DNA from: Brevibacterium ravenspurgense
Lineage (GTDB): Bacteria; Actinomycetota; Actinomycetes; Actinomycetales; Brevibacteriaceae
Direction: 5' to 3'
Assembly (NCBI RefSeq): GCF_001584615.1
Contig: NZ_LQQC01000002.1
Coordinates: forward strand, 62,001 to 126,000
DNA: 64,000 nt
Shown: in pieces, positions 1 to 8,200 of the stretch
How the letters are laid out: each line of letters begins with the position of its first letter
Position numbering within the stretch: the stretch's first letter is position 1
The notes under the pieces: model-generated
Database searches by the model: none
What the model was told of the DNA's origin: nothing
Seen by the model: the letters and a program-made list of their open reading frames with translations, nothing else
Translations under genes and position numbers: made by a program

Positions 1-447
1 TCCATCGACCTGATCGAGCGCGTCAAGTACGACGGCGCCCAGCCCTCACCTCTGCCGTGGCTGCTGGAGAACCCCCGCCGCGTGCAGCAGAAGTCCCACT
101 GGGACCTCCTGTGGCTGCGCATCCTCGACGTCAAGAAGGCCCTCGAAGCCCGCCAGTGGCTGGTGCCGGGAACCCTGACGCTCAAGGTCACGGACTCCCT
201 GGGCTATGCGGAGGGCACGTGGCGCATCGACTCCGATGGTGCCGACGCCACCGTCGAACAGGTCCCGGACGCCCAGCCTGACATCGAACTCGATGTCGCT
301 GAGCTCGGCTCCATCTACCTGGGCGGTGCCGACCCGTCGCTGCTGACCCGCGCCGGTCGCATCACCGAGCGCACCCCGGGTGCGGCTGTGCGCGCCCGGC
401 TCATGTTCTCGATGGCTCGGGCCCCGTACACCCCGTACGAATTCTGA
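1..447 (+). CDS. Eis-like GNAT acetyltransferase, C-terminal part (5' end outside window)
   Basis: The frame is open from base 1 and stops at 445-447, giving the last 148 residues of a longer protein. The visible part matches the C-terminal sterol-carrier-like domain of Eis-type multidomain N-acetyltransferases: LWLRILDVKKALEAR, a beta-rich LTLKVTDSLGYAEG stretch, then PDIELDVAELGSIYLGG. It ends APYTPYEF, where Eis proteins usually end in a short aromatic-acidic carboxyl tail that lies in the active site. The acetyl-CoA-binding GNAT domain would lie upstream of the window, so substrate cannot be judged. A strong terminator follows 16 bp after the stop. Confidence 0.8.
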   Translation, partial: SIDLIERVKYDGAQPSPLPWLLENPRRVQQKSHWDLLWLRILDVKKALEARQWLVPGTLTLKVTDSLGYAEGTWRIDSDGADATVEQVPDAQPDIELDVAELGSIYLGGADPSLLTRAGRITERTPGAAVRARLMFSMARAPYTPYEF

Positions 448-462
448 CCCGATAATCACACT

Positions 463-500
463 CACGAGGCGCCGCTCACCACGGCGCCTCGTGTGCTTTT
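463..500 (+). terminator. Rho-independent terminator after the Eis-like gene
   Basis: A perfect 12-bp stem (463-474 pairing with 482-493) around a 7-nt loop is followed by TGCTTTTC. It separates the Eis-like gene from serA. Confidence 0.85.
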
Positions 501-604
501 CGGGGTGGTCGGCTGGGTGGCGGTGCCCTGAGCCAGGGTGGGATGTCAGCCGCTTCACAGTGATCCCTAAACTGTTGTCACGCACACACTTGTAGGGGGG
601 AATC

Positions 605-2194
605 GTGACGAAACCTGTTGTCCTTATTGCCGAAAAGCTCTCGGATGCGACCGTGAGCGAACTCGGCCCTGATTTTGAGGTCCGCTACTGCAACGGAGCT
701 GACCGCACCGAACTGCTGAGTGCTCTTCCGGGTGCTTCGGCGGTGCTGATCCGCTCGGCCACTCAGATGGACGAAGAGGCAATTGCCGCAGCCACTGATC
801 TGCGCGTTATTGCGCGTGCCGGTGTGGGTCTTGACAACGTTGACATCCCGGCCGCAACCAAGGCCGGTGTCATGGTGGTCAACGCACCGACGTCGAACAT
901 CACTTCGGCAGCTGAACTGACTATGGCCCACATTCTGGGTGCCGCACGCAACTACGGTGAGGGCAACCGTTCACTCAAGGCCGGCGAATGGAAGCGCAGC
1001 GCCCTGACAGGTGCCGAACTGTTCGAGAAGACCCTCGGCATCGTGGGTCTGGGCCGCATCGGCGGTCTCGTCGCTGAGCGTGCGCGTGCTTTCGGTATGA
1101 AGCTCATCGGCTACGACCCCTACATCACCCAGGCTCGCGCCGGCCAGATGGGTGTTGAGGTTGTCAGCCTCGACGAACTTCTTGAGCGCTCTGACTTCAT
1201 CACGGTGCACATGCCCAAGACTGAGGAAACCACCGGCATGATCGGTGCGGAGGCCTTCACCAAGACCAAGCCGGGCGTGCGCGTGGTCAACGTTGCTCGC
1301 GGTGGCATCATCGACGAAGAAGCTCTGGCGGACGCGATCCGCTCCGGTAAGGTTGCCGCTGCAGGGCTCGACGTGTGGACGGAAGAGCCCCCGGTCGACA
1401 ACCCGCTGCTGGAATTTCCTCAGGTCAACGCAACCCCGCACCTGGGTGCGTCAACTGCCGAGGCGCAGGAAAAGGCCGGCATCGCCGTCGCCCGTTCGGT
1501 GCGCCGCGCCATGGCGGGCGAGCTTGTGCCGGATGCGGTCAACGTCGCCGGTGGTGCGATCCACGAAGATGTTCGTCCCGGCATCATCCTGGCTGAGCGC
1601 CTGGGCCGTACGCTCACGGCTCTCGTCGACGAACCGTTGGCGCACCTGCGGGTGGAAGTCCACGGTGAGATCGGCGAGCTCGATGTTTCGGTCCTCAAGC
1701 TTTCAGCGCTGAAGGGCGTTTTCACCGACATCGTGTCGACTCCGGTCACCTACGTCAACGCGCCAGTGCTCGCTGAAGAGCGCGGTGTGACGACCGAACT
1801 CGTCACGTCCACCGACTGTGAGCGGTACCGCAACATCACCTCGATCGTCGCGACCACCGCCTCGGGCAAGCAGATGAGCGTTTCCGGTACCGTCACCGGC
1901 CCGAAGCTCATGCAGAAGCTCACGGAGGTCGGCGGCTACGACATCGAGATCCAGCTGTCAGACAACCTCGTGATCTTCCGCTACGAAGACCGTCCTGGTG
2001 TCATCGGCCAGCTGGGTCAGGCGCTGGGCCGTTCCAACATCAACATTGCAGGCATGCAGGTGGCGCGCACCGACGCCGGTTCGAATGCGCTCGCTGTGCT
2101 TGACGTCGATTCGCCGGTGAGCGAAGAAATCGCCGAGGCGGTCGCGGGTGCCGTCGACGCTTCGGCTTTTGCAACGGTCAACCTGGGCGAGTGA
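605..2194 (+). CDS. serA: D-3-phosphoglycerate dehydrogenase
   Basis: It catalyses the first step of serine synthesis, NAD-dependent oxidation of 3-phosphoglycerate, in the cytosol. At 529 residues it has the long form typical of actinobacteria. The NAD-binding GLGRIG lies at about residues 148-153. The catalytic Arg (VNVARGG, about 232), Glu (TEEPP, about 261) and His (TPHLGAS, about 279) are present. An allosteric substrate-binding insert follows, and a C-terminal ACT domain from about residue 455 is the usual serine-feedback site. The GTG start at 605 is chosen because TAGGGGGG lies just upstream. The gene stands alone behind a terminator and converges on the CitE-like gene. Confidence 0.96.
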   Translation: MTKPVVLIAEKLSDATVSELGPDFEVRYCNGADRTELLSALPGASAVLIRSATQMDEEAIAAATDLRVIARAGVGLDNVDIPAATKAGVMVVNAPTSNITSAAELTMAHILGAARNYGEGNRSLKAGEWKRSALTGAELFEKTLGIVGLGRIGGLVAERARAFGMKLIGYDPYITQARAGQMGVEVVSLDELLERSDFITVHMPKTEETTGMIGAEAFTKTKPGVRVVNVARGGIIDEEALADAIRSGKVAAAGLDVWTEEPPVDNPLLEFPQVNATPHLGASTAEAQEKAGIAVARSVRRAMAGELVPDAVNVAGGAIHEDVRPGIILAERLGRTLTALVDEPLAHLRVEVHGEIGELDVSVLKLSALKGVFTDIVSTPVTYVNAPVLAEERGVTTELVTSTDCERYRNITSIVATTASGKQMSVSGTVTGPKLMQKLTEVGGYDIEIQLSDNLVIFRYEDRPGVIGQLGQALGRSNINIAGMQVARTDAGSNALAVLDVDSPVSEEIAEAVAGAVDASAFATVNLGE

Positions 2195-2196
2195 CT

Positions 2197-2252
2197 CTTG
2201 GGGGAGTGCCCCTCGGGTGAGTGACGCTGGGGGAGTGACTCCCGGAAAAGTG
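2197..2252. repeat. Short imperfect tandem repeat of about 30 bp between serA and the lyase gene
   Basis: Two copies of a unit beginning GAGTGAC and containing TGGGGGAGTG lie back to back after the serA stop. The second copy contains the small hairpin GGGAGTgACTCCC. It may act as a weak bidirectional terminator between convergent genes; that role is an inference. Confidence 0.45.
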
Positions 2253-2254
2253 AT

Positions 2255-3106
2255 TCAGCTTTTCCAGAGGCCGTAGGAATCGGCAAGGTCCGCGATCTTC
2301 TCAGCGCGGGCAATGCGGGGGAGGTACGAACCGTCGGTGATCACATCGGCGTGTTCGGCCTCCTCCAGCATTTCTCGGGCCCACGCGCGGTCTTCTTCGG
2401 ATGGTGCGAGGCCGTTGTTGACGTAGGGAACTTGGGATTCGCTGAGCACCAGCTTGCCGGTCATGCCCATTTTCATGGTCCACGCGCAGTCAGAGCTGAC
2501 GGCGGACTTGCCCGCACCGGGCGAGGACGGCCCGTCAATGGCGCCGGCCAGGCCGCCGACGCGTGATGCGATGACAAGGCGGGAACGCGCGTACGCCAGG
2601 GCGACCGGGTCATCGCCGATGCCGGTATCTTTGCGGAAGTCGTTGACACCGAATGCCAAGCGGAATGTGCCAGCGGCAGATGCGATGCGGGTGGCGTTCT
2701 CCAAACCGAGGGCTGTTTCGATGAGCGCCAGGATCGGCATTCCCACACCAGCGCGGATTGACGTCAGGGTGACCTGTTCGGGTTCTTCTGTGTTCGGCAG
2801 CATGATGCCGCGCAGTCCAGGCAGTCCTGACAGTGCGTCGAGGTCTTCTTCCCAGTGGTGGGTCCACGTGTTGTTGACGCGCACCCAGCCGACCATGCCG
2901 TCCTCCAAAGCGGTGACAACATTGGCCCGCGCGGTGTCCTTCTGGTCGTCCGGCACCGCTGCTTCAAGGTCGAAGATGATGGAGTCGGCATCGCTTGTCT
3001 GTCCGGATGGAAACAGTTCGGGCTTGGACGCGTTGACGAAAAGCCATGAGCGTGACAGTCGGGCGGGCAGAGCGAGGGCGCGCTTGTTGCGCAGCTGATC
3101 GGACAT
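2255..3106 (-). CDS. CoA ester lyase, HpcH/HpaI aldolase / citrate lyase beta (CitE) family
   Basis: This 283-residue protein has the CitE-like fold signature: SRSWLFVNASKPELF at the N terminus, then DSIIFDLEAAVPDDQKDTAR, where Asp and Glu are expected metal ligands, then ALIETALGLENATRIA. Family members cleave or hydrolyse short acyl-CoA thioesters such as malyl-CoA or citramalyl-CoA. No citrate lyase alpha or gamma subunit is adjacent, so classical citrate lyase is unlikely and the substrate is unknown. The ATG at 3106 has no Shine-Dalgarno but sits 7 nt after TAGACT on its own strand, which fits a leaderless transcript. It is divergent from leuB. Confidence 0.85.
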   Translation of the reverse strand: MSDQLRNKRALALPARLSRSWLFVNASKPELFPSGQTSDADSIIFDLEAAVPDDQKDTARANVVTALEDGMVGWVRVNNTWTHHWEEDLDALSGLPGLRGIMLPNTEEPEQVTLTSIRAGVGMPILALIETALGLENATRIASAAGTFRLAFGVNDFRKDTGIGDDPVALAYARSRLVIASRVGGLAGAIDGPSSPGAGKSAVSSDCAWTMKMGMTGKLVLSESQVPYVNNGLAPSEEDRAWAREMLEEAEHADVITDGSYLPRIARAEKIADLADSYGLWKS

Positions 3107-3213
3107 GCCACCCAGTCTATGAACATGTGGGGCCTAAGGGGAGGCCTCACTCAACATGTCCACAGATCAAGACGGGCGGCCGAATGTCGAGACCTGCGCG
3201 TACTGTGGATCAC
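3107..3213. promoter_or_regulatory. Divergent promoter region between the CitE-like gene and leuB, leaderless on both sides
   Basis: On the minus strand TAGACT (3119 to 3114) is followed by 7 nt and the ATG at 3106. On the plus strand TACTGT (3201-3206) is followed by 7 nt and the ATG at 3214. Both match the TANNNT -10 element of actinobacterial leaderless genes, and neither start has a good ribosome binding site. Confidence 0.6.
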
Positions 3214-4251
3214 ATGGATTTGAAGATTGCAGTCATGCCGGGTGACGGCATCGGCAAAGAGATTGTTCCCGTCGGACTCGATGTTTTGAACCGCGCCGTA
3301 GAAGTCGCAGGTGAAGACGTCAACATCACGACAAAGCAGTTCGAAGCCTCCGCAGAGCGCTGGCATAAGACCGGTGAAACGCTTACGGATGACGAGCTCG
3401 AAGAGCTGCGCGGCTTCGACGCGATCTACTTCGGCGCCTGCGGTGACCCGTCGGTGCCCTCGGGTGTGCTCGAGCGGGGCATCATCATCAAAATGCGCTT
3501 CGGCCTGGACCACGCGGTCAATCTAAGGCCCTCGCGGTTCTTTCCCGGCACCTCGTCCCCCTTGGCGAACCCGGGTGACATTGACTTCGCGGTTGTGCGC
3601 GAAGGCACGGAGGGCTCCTATACGGGGCAGGGCGGTTCGCTGCGGCTGGGCACACCTCACGAGGTGTCGAACGAGGTGTCGGTCAACACCTGGTTCGGTG
3701 TCGAACGCACGGTTCGGTACGCATTTGAGCTCGCGCAGAAGCGCTCGAAGAAGCTGACGTGGGTGCACAAGAACAATGTCATGGTGCACGCCGGTCACCT
3801 GTGGGGACGCGTGATTGACGCTGTCGCACCGGAGTTCCCGGACGTTGCGGTGAACTACGAACACGCTGACGCCAGCACCATGTACATGGTCAATGACCCT
3901 GGCCGATACGACGTCATCGTCACCGACAATCTGTTCGGCGACATCCTGTCGGACCTGGCTGCTGCTGTTACCGGTGGTATTGGGCTGGCAGCCTCTGGAA
4001 ACCTCAACCTTGCGGGTACGGGACCGTCGCTGTTTGAGCCGATCCACGGTTCGGCACCGGACATCGCGGGCAAGGGCATTGCTGACCCGACAGCGGCGAT
4101 TCTTTCGGCAGCGCTTCTGGCTGTGAACAACGGCCTGGGCAAGGCTGCTGAGGCGATTCGCTCGGCTGTTGAGGCTGATCTTGCCACTCGCGGGAACGCG
4201 CAACGTTCGACTCAGGAAGTCGGTGCGGCTATCCGCGATCGTCTGAGCTGA
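3214..4251 (+). CDS. leuB: 3-isopropylmalate dehydrogenase
   Basis: It oxidatively decarboxylates 3-isopropylmalate in leucine synthesis, downstream of LeuCD (encoded near 30 kb). The 345 residues carry the LeuB hallmarks: MPGDGIGKEI at the start, DPSVPSGVLERG, NLRPSRFFPG, FAVVREGTEGSYTG, then DVIVTDNLFGDILSDLAAA and EPIHGSAPDIAGKG for substrate and NAD binding. The open frame extends 56 codons further upstream, but family members begin at MDLKIAVMPGDGIG. ATG 3214 also lies 7 nt after TACTGT, fitting a leaderless start. Two terminator hairpins follow. Confidence 0.95.
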   Translation: MDLKIAVMPGDGIGKEIVPVGLDVLNRAVEVAGEDVNITTKQFEASAERWHKTGETLTDDELEELRGFDAIYFGACGDPSVPSGVLERGIIIKMRFGLDHAVNLRPSRFFPGTSSPLANPGDIDFAVVREGTEGSYTGQGGSLRLGTPHEVSNEVSVNTWFGVERTVRYAFELAQKRSKKLTWVHKNNVMVHAGHLWGRVIDAVAPEFPDVAVNYEHADASTMYMVNDPGRYDVIVTDNLFGDILSDLAAAVTGGIGLAASGNLNLAGTGPSLFEPIHGSAPDIAGKGIADPTAAILSAALLAVNNGLGKAAEAIRSAVEADLATRGNAQRSTQEVGAAIRDRLS

Positions 4252-4269
4252 TTCGCTGCTCACAACTGA

Positions 4270-4300
4270 GGCCCGGCCATTGTGGCCGGGCCCCTCTTCT
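4270..4300 (+). terminator. Terminator hairpin after leuB
   Basis: A 10-bp perfect stem (4270-4279 with 4283-4292, 3-nt loop) is followed by CCTCTTCT. Its sequence is closely repeated in the hairpin at 4347-4385. Confidence 0.75.
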
Positions 4301-4346
4301 GTGGCGAAAAAGGCGGTGCTGAAGCTTGCTGGAGGCAAGCCGTGAC

Positions 4347-4385
4347 ATAACTGAGGCCCAGCCGCAAGGGCCGGGCCCCAGTTAT
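4347..4385. terminator. Second, bidirectional terminator hairpin between convergent leuB and the NlpC/P60 gene
   Basis: ATAACTG (4347-4353) pairs with CAGTTAT (4379-4385), enclosing a GGCCC/GGGCC stem with an A/C mismatch. It looks like a duplicate of the 4270 hairpin: AACTGAGGCCC starts both copies and GGCCGGGCCCC ends both. Confidence 0.65.
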
Positions 4386-4401
4386 TCGTGTGTCAGGAGT
4401 G

Positions 4402-4980
4402 TCAGGCAACTCCGTTGTAGCGGATGGGTTCGCCGACGTTCTGACTGATCAGTTCGTCCTTGGTGGCGTGGCGTGTGTTGGGGGCTTCCTTGCCGGTCTG
4501 TCCACCGCCGTGTTCCAGCAGTTCGAACGATCCGTCTGGGTTGACTGCCTTGACCAGCACGATGTGGTCGGGGCCGGTGATTGCGTCACCGGGCTGGATT
4601 TCTTCCCATGCGATCGTGTGGGCGACGCCGTTGGGCACGAACGTGAAGGATGCCTCGCCGGGGCCGCCGGAGTTCCATGCGTAGGATACAAATCCGGAGC
4701 AGTCCCTGCGGTAGTCCTCAAAGTAATCCTGGCCCTGCGAATAGTAGGGGGCCTTGGCCATGCGGTCTTCTGCGCGCTGGATGATTTCTTGACGGCTGAT
4801 GCCCTGTTTCTGAGCTTGGGCGGGTGCGGCTTGTGCTTGGGCCTGTGCGGGTGATCCGCCGGGGTTTTCTGCAGGTGTGGCTGCCTGTGCGGTTCCTGCT
4901 GCGGCGAGGAGGCTTCCTGCGCCGATTGCCGCAGCCAGCGCTCCGTGAGTGAGGGTGCGTGTTAGATCTTTCTTGAGCAT
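4402..4980 (-). CDS. Secreted NlpC/P60-like cell-wall amidase/peptidase
   Basis: The 192-residue preprotein has a Sec signal peptide (MLKKDLTRTLTH, a hydrophobic Ala-rich core, AQA ending near residue 33) and a Pro/Gln/Ala linker to about residue 60. A compact catalytic domain follows. RRDCSGFVSYAW places the nucleophile at Cys94, PDHIVLV gives His139 and LEHGGG may supply a third residue, as in NlpC/P60 or amidase-type peptidoglycan hydrolases acting outside the membrane. Start ATG 4980 is preferred over ATG 4992 because GGAGAG lies 4 nt upstream. The strand matches the surface-protein gene behind it. The exact bond cleaved is unknown. Confidence 0.8.
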   Translation of the reverse strand: MLKKDLTRTLTHGALAAAIGAGSLLAAAGTAQAATPAENPGGSPAQAQAQAAPAQAQKQGISRQEIIQRAEDRMAKAPYYSQGQDYFEDYRRDCSGFVSYAWNSGGPGEASFTFVPNGVAHTIAWEEIQPGDAITGPDHIVLVKAVNPDGSFELLEHGGGQTGKEAPNTRHATKDELISQNVGEPIRYNGVA

Positions 4981-5012
4981 GTCACTCTCCATAATCTAGA
5001 CGTCCTGGAAGG

Positions 5013-5044
5013 CCTCCAGGCGTGATTCACGTTACGCCTGGAGG
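5013..5044. promoter_or_regulatory. Perfect 11-bp inverted repeat upstream of the NlpC/P60 gene
   Basis: CCTCCAGGCGT (5013-5023) pairs with 5034-5044 around a 10-nt loop, about 33 bp before the start codon. No T-tract follows on the gene strand. It could be an operator or leader hairpin. The rest of the roughly 300-bp gap (4981-5288) shows no gene. Confidence 0.4.
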
Positions 5045-5198
5045 TCTGGCTGGGAAGGCGATTTTGGGTTGGGCAGCCGCTTTTTCATCCTCTTTTGAGC
5101 TGCGCCACCAGTTTTCTAACGTTGGGCAAGTAACAGCTGGGTGCGGCTTTACAGTTCGCTTTTCCAAGGGCACATTCGCATTCGAATGAGCACGGAAC

Positions 5199-5243
5199 AG
5201 CGGCGGGGCCGCGGGATGTCTCTCCCGCGGCCCCGCCGCTTTC
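5199..5243. terminator. Very strong terminator-like hairpin after the surface-protein gene
   Basis: A perfect 18-bp GC-rich stem (5199-5216 with 5223-5240) encloses a 6-nt loop. It lies 3' of the minus-strand surface protein gene. The minus-strand side lacks a clear U-tract (GTTCC), so termination is inferred from stem strength. Confidence 0.6.
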
Positions 5244-5288
5244 AGCAGGAGTCAGCGACTCAGCACTGATGCTGACTTACCGCTGACA

Positions 5289-8200
5289 TCAGCGGCGCGA
5301 GCCGCGCCTGCGCACTGACAGCAGTCCGACACCGCCGGCGATCAGCACGGCGGCGGCAGCCAGTGTCGCCGCAATGCTCACGCCGGTGCGCGGCAGAGGC
5401 GAGCTGCCAGAACCGCTCGGCTCAGCCGGCCTGTTGTCATCCTCACCCGAGGTGCCGGGAGCAGCCGTTTCCTCACTCGGCTGATCGTCGGGCTGGCCGG
5501 GCTTGTCGCCCGGTTTGCCCGGTTCACCGGCTTGGCTGCTCGGGGACTCGTCCGGCTTGTCACTCGGTGACTCGCTGCCTGACTCACCTGGGGTCTCGCC
5601 GGACTTGTCACTGGGGGAGTCGTCCGGTGACTCACTTGGCGACTCGCTCGGCTTGTTGCTGGGCGTGCCGCTCGGTGACTCGCTGGCTGACTCACTCGGT
5701 TTGTGGCTTGGCGTCTCAGTGGGTGATTCACTGGGGGCTTCGCTCGGCGATTCACTCGGTTCGTCAGAAGGTTCCTCAGTTGGAGTCTCGCTTGGTGACT
5801 CACTCGGCTTGTCAGACGGTTCGTCGGTCGGTGTTTCGCTCGGCGACTCACTGGGCTTGTCACTGGGTGACTCACTTGGCGACTCACTCGGCTTGTCAGA
5901 AGGTTCCTCGGTCGGAGTTTCGCTCGGCTGCTCAGTGGGTTCGTCACAGTTGCACTTGGTTCCCACGCGGACCTTGCGAGCTGTTGGCTCCTTCGTGACC
6001 TTTTCGGATGTTTCCGGCTCGCCCACGGCCTTGCCGTCTTTGAGCTTCCAGGTCTTAGTGATTTCCTTTTCGCCGTACGCACCGGCCTGGTCTTCGATAA
6101 TCGTGCCGGCTTCGAGGTTCGGGTCTTCCTCAATGACGGTCTCGAACGGAATCTTCTCCGTGTGTTTGTCCGTCAGCTCGGTCAGGGTCGGCGCCGTGCC
6201 CACTTCGATGATGTGGGTGGTCGGCTTGCGCAGCTCCTCGGTGCTTTCCTCAGTAGAGATCTCACCGTTGTCGGAAGTCACAGTCACAGTGTGCTTGACC
6301 TCGCCGGGCTTGCCTTCCTGGATCACCTTGGTTTCCCCGGCCTTGAGTTCGGGGTTGAGGCGAACCTCGACTTCAAACGGCGTGTTCTCAGTCCATTCGA
6401 CGGTCTTGGAGGTGGTCTTGCCCTTCGTGCCGACCTTGACGATCTTGTTGACCGGCTCGGTCACACGCTTGGTTTCGGTCTTCGTGTCCGTGACCTTCGA
6501 GTTTTCGATGGTCTGGGTCGTGATGACCTTGTCCTTGCCCAGTTTGCCTTCCTGAACAGTTTCCTGTTTTCCGGCTTCCATCGTGTTGTCGAACTGAATC
6601 TCAGTTTCGAACGGAACATCGACTTCGTACTCAGAGGTGTGAGTGCCAGTCGTCTTGGTGCCGACGCGGATGATCTGCTTCTTCGGCTCCTTGGTGCGCT
6701 TGGTTTCCACAACCGGGTCACCAGACGGCTTGCCGTCAGCGAACTTCTGTGTCGAAGTCACGGTGTCTTCGCCGAGTTCGCCCGCCTGCTTGACCTCTTG
6801 CTTGCCAGCTTCGAGCGTGTCGTCGAATTCAATCTCGGTCTCAAACGGAACCGGCTTCTTCACAGTGGTGACCAGCTCATCAGCGCCCAGGCGCGGACCG
6901 TACTCAACGATGCGAGTGACGGGTTCCCTAGTGGTCTTCTCTTCAGCCACTTCGGCCTTGTCGCCCTTGGCGTTGAATTTCGCGGTGAAGGTCTTTTCGC
7001 CGTCCTTGCCCTCCTGGACAACCTTGGTTTCGCCAGGTGCCAGGTTCGGGTTTTCGCGGACCTCAGTCGGGAACGGGATCGGAACCGTCCAGGTGATGTC
7101 CTTCGCGCTTTCGGCAGGCTTCGTGCCGACGCGAACAACCTCATTGACCGGCTCTGCGGTGCGCTCCCACGTGCCGTCCTTGTTCTGCCTTTCCCTGCCG
7201 GGCTTGCCTTCGGTTTCTACCTTGTACTCGCCGGCGGGGAGAGAGTCGTCGTACTTGTATTCGACCTTGAACGGAACTTCGCGGGTCGGGACGTCGACAA
7301 CCTTGACCACAGCGGCGGCGGTGTCCTTAGACCCGTCTTCGTAGGTCACCGTTACTGGAATCTTGACTTCGTCTCCAGGCTTCGCGTCCTTCGGTGCAGT
7401 CGCGGTGATCTCACCCTTGTCGTCAACCGTGACGGTCCAGCCGGCAGGGACATCGCCCACCGTGAACGGGTTCTCCTTGGCAACCTTGACGTTGTCCGGT
7501 TTGTCAATGGTCACCGGCAGCTTCACAGTTTCGCCCGGGTACACCGTTTCCGTGGGGTATGACGGTTCGGCTTCCCAATTGTTGGTCAGGTTGACCACGG
7601 TGGTGACGGGCACCTTCGGCTTCGAGCCGTCCGGCGCTGTGACAGTCACCGACACTGTCTTCTGGTCACCCGGCTTGGCGCCCTGCGGCGGTGTTGCCGT
7701 CACAACACCCGTGTTCGGGTCGACCTTGTACTTCCAGCCGTCAACGTCCTGTTCGAGGATCGTCTTGTCACCGTCGACGCCGAACGAGAACTTCGAGCCC
7801 TTCGGCGCGTCCTCAACCAGGTGGTCTACAGGCTTTCCGGGGCCGGTGGACTCGACGGAGTAAACCGGCACCTCGTCGCCCTTGATGACGTAGACCGTGC
7901 CGGTTGCCTTCTGCGGCTTAGCACCGGACTCATAGTGGGCGAGAACCGGGATATCGAGCTGATCACCCGGCTGCGCGTCCTTCGGCACTGTTGTGGTCAG
8001 CTCCCCAGTGCTCTCATCGATTGTGACGGTCCACCCATCCTTGGAGAACTCGGTCTTGCCGTCTTCGAACGTGTAGCGGTTTGGTGCTTCGTCACTTTCC
8101 TTACCGCTCAGCCCCTTTTCGGGCAGAGTGGGCTTCAGGCTGGCCTTTTCGCCAGGCTTCTTGGTTTCTGTGCCGTAGGTCGGGACCTTGATGTCGTTGA

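Noticed and set aside
2255..3106. Citrate lyase beta subunit proper
   Set aside because: No alpha or gamma subunit or activation genes are nearby; the broader CoA-ester lyase family is the safer call.
3046..3213. Longer leuB start at ATG 3046
   Set aside because: The extra 56 residues are not family-like and run antisense through the start of the divergent lyase gene.
4981..5288. c-di-AMP (ydaO) riboswitch upstream of the NlpC/P60 gene
   Set aside because: The location would fit, but I do not find the conserved aptamer blocks; only a simple hairpin is present.
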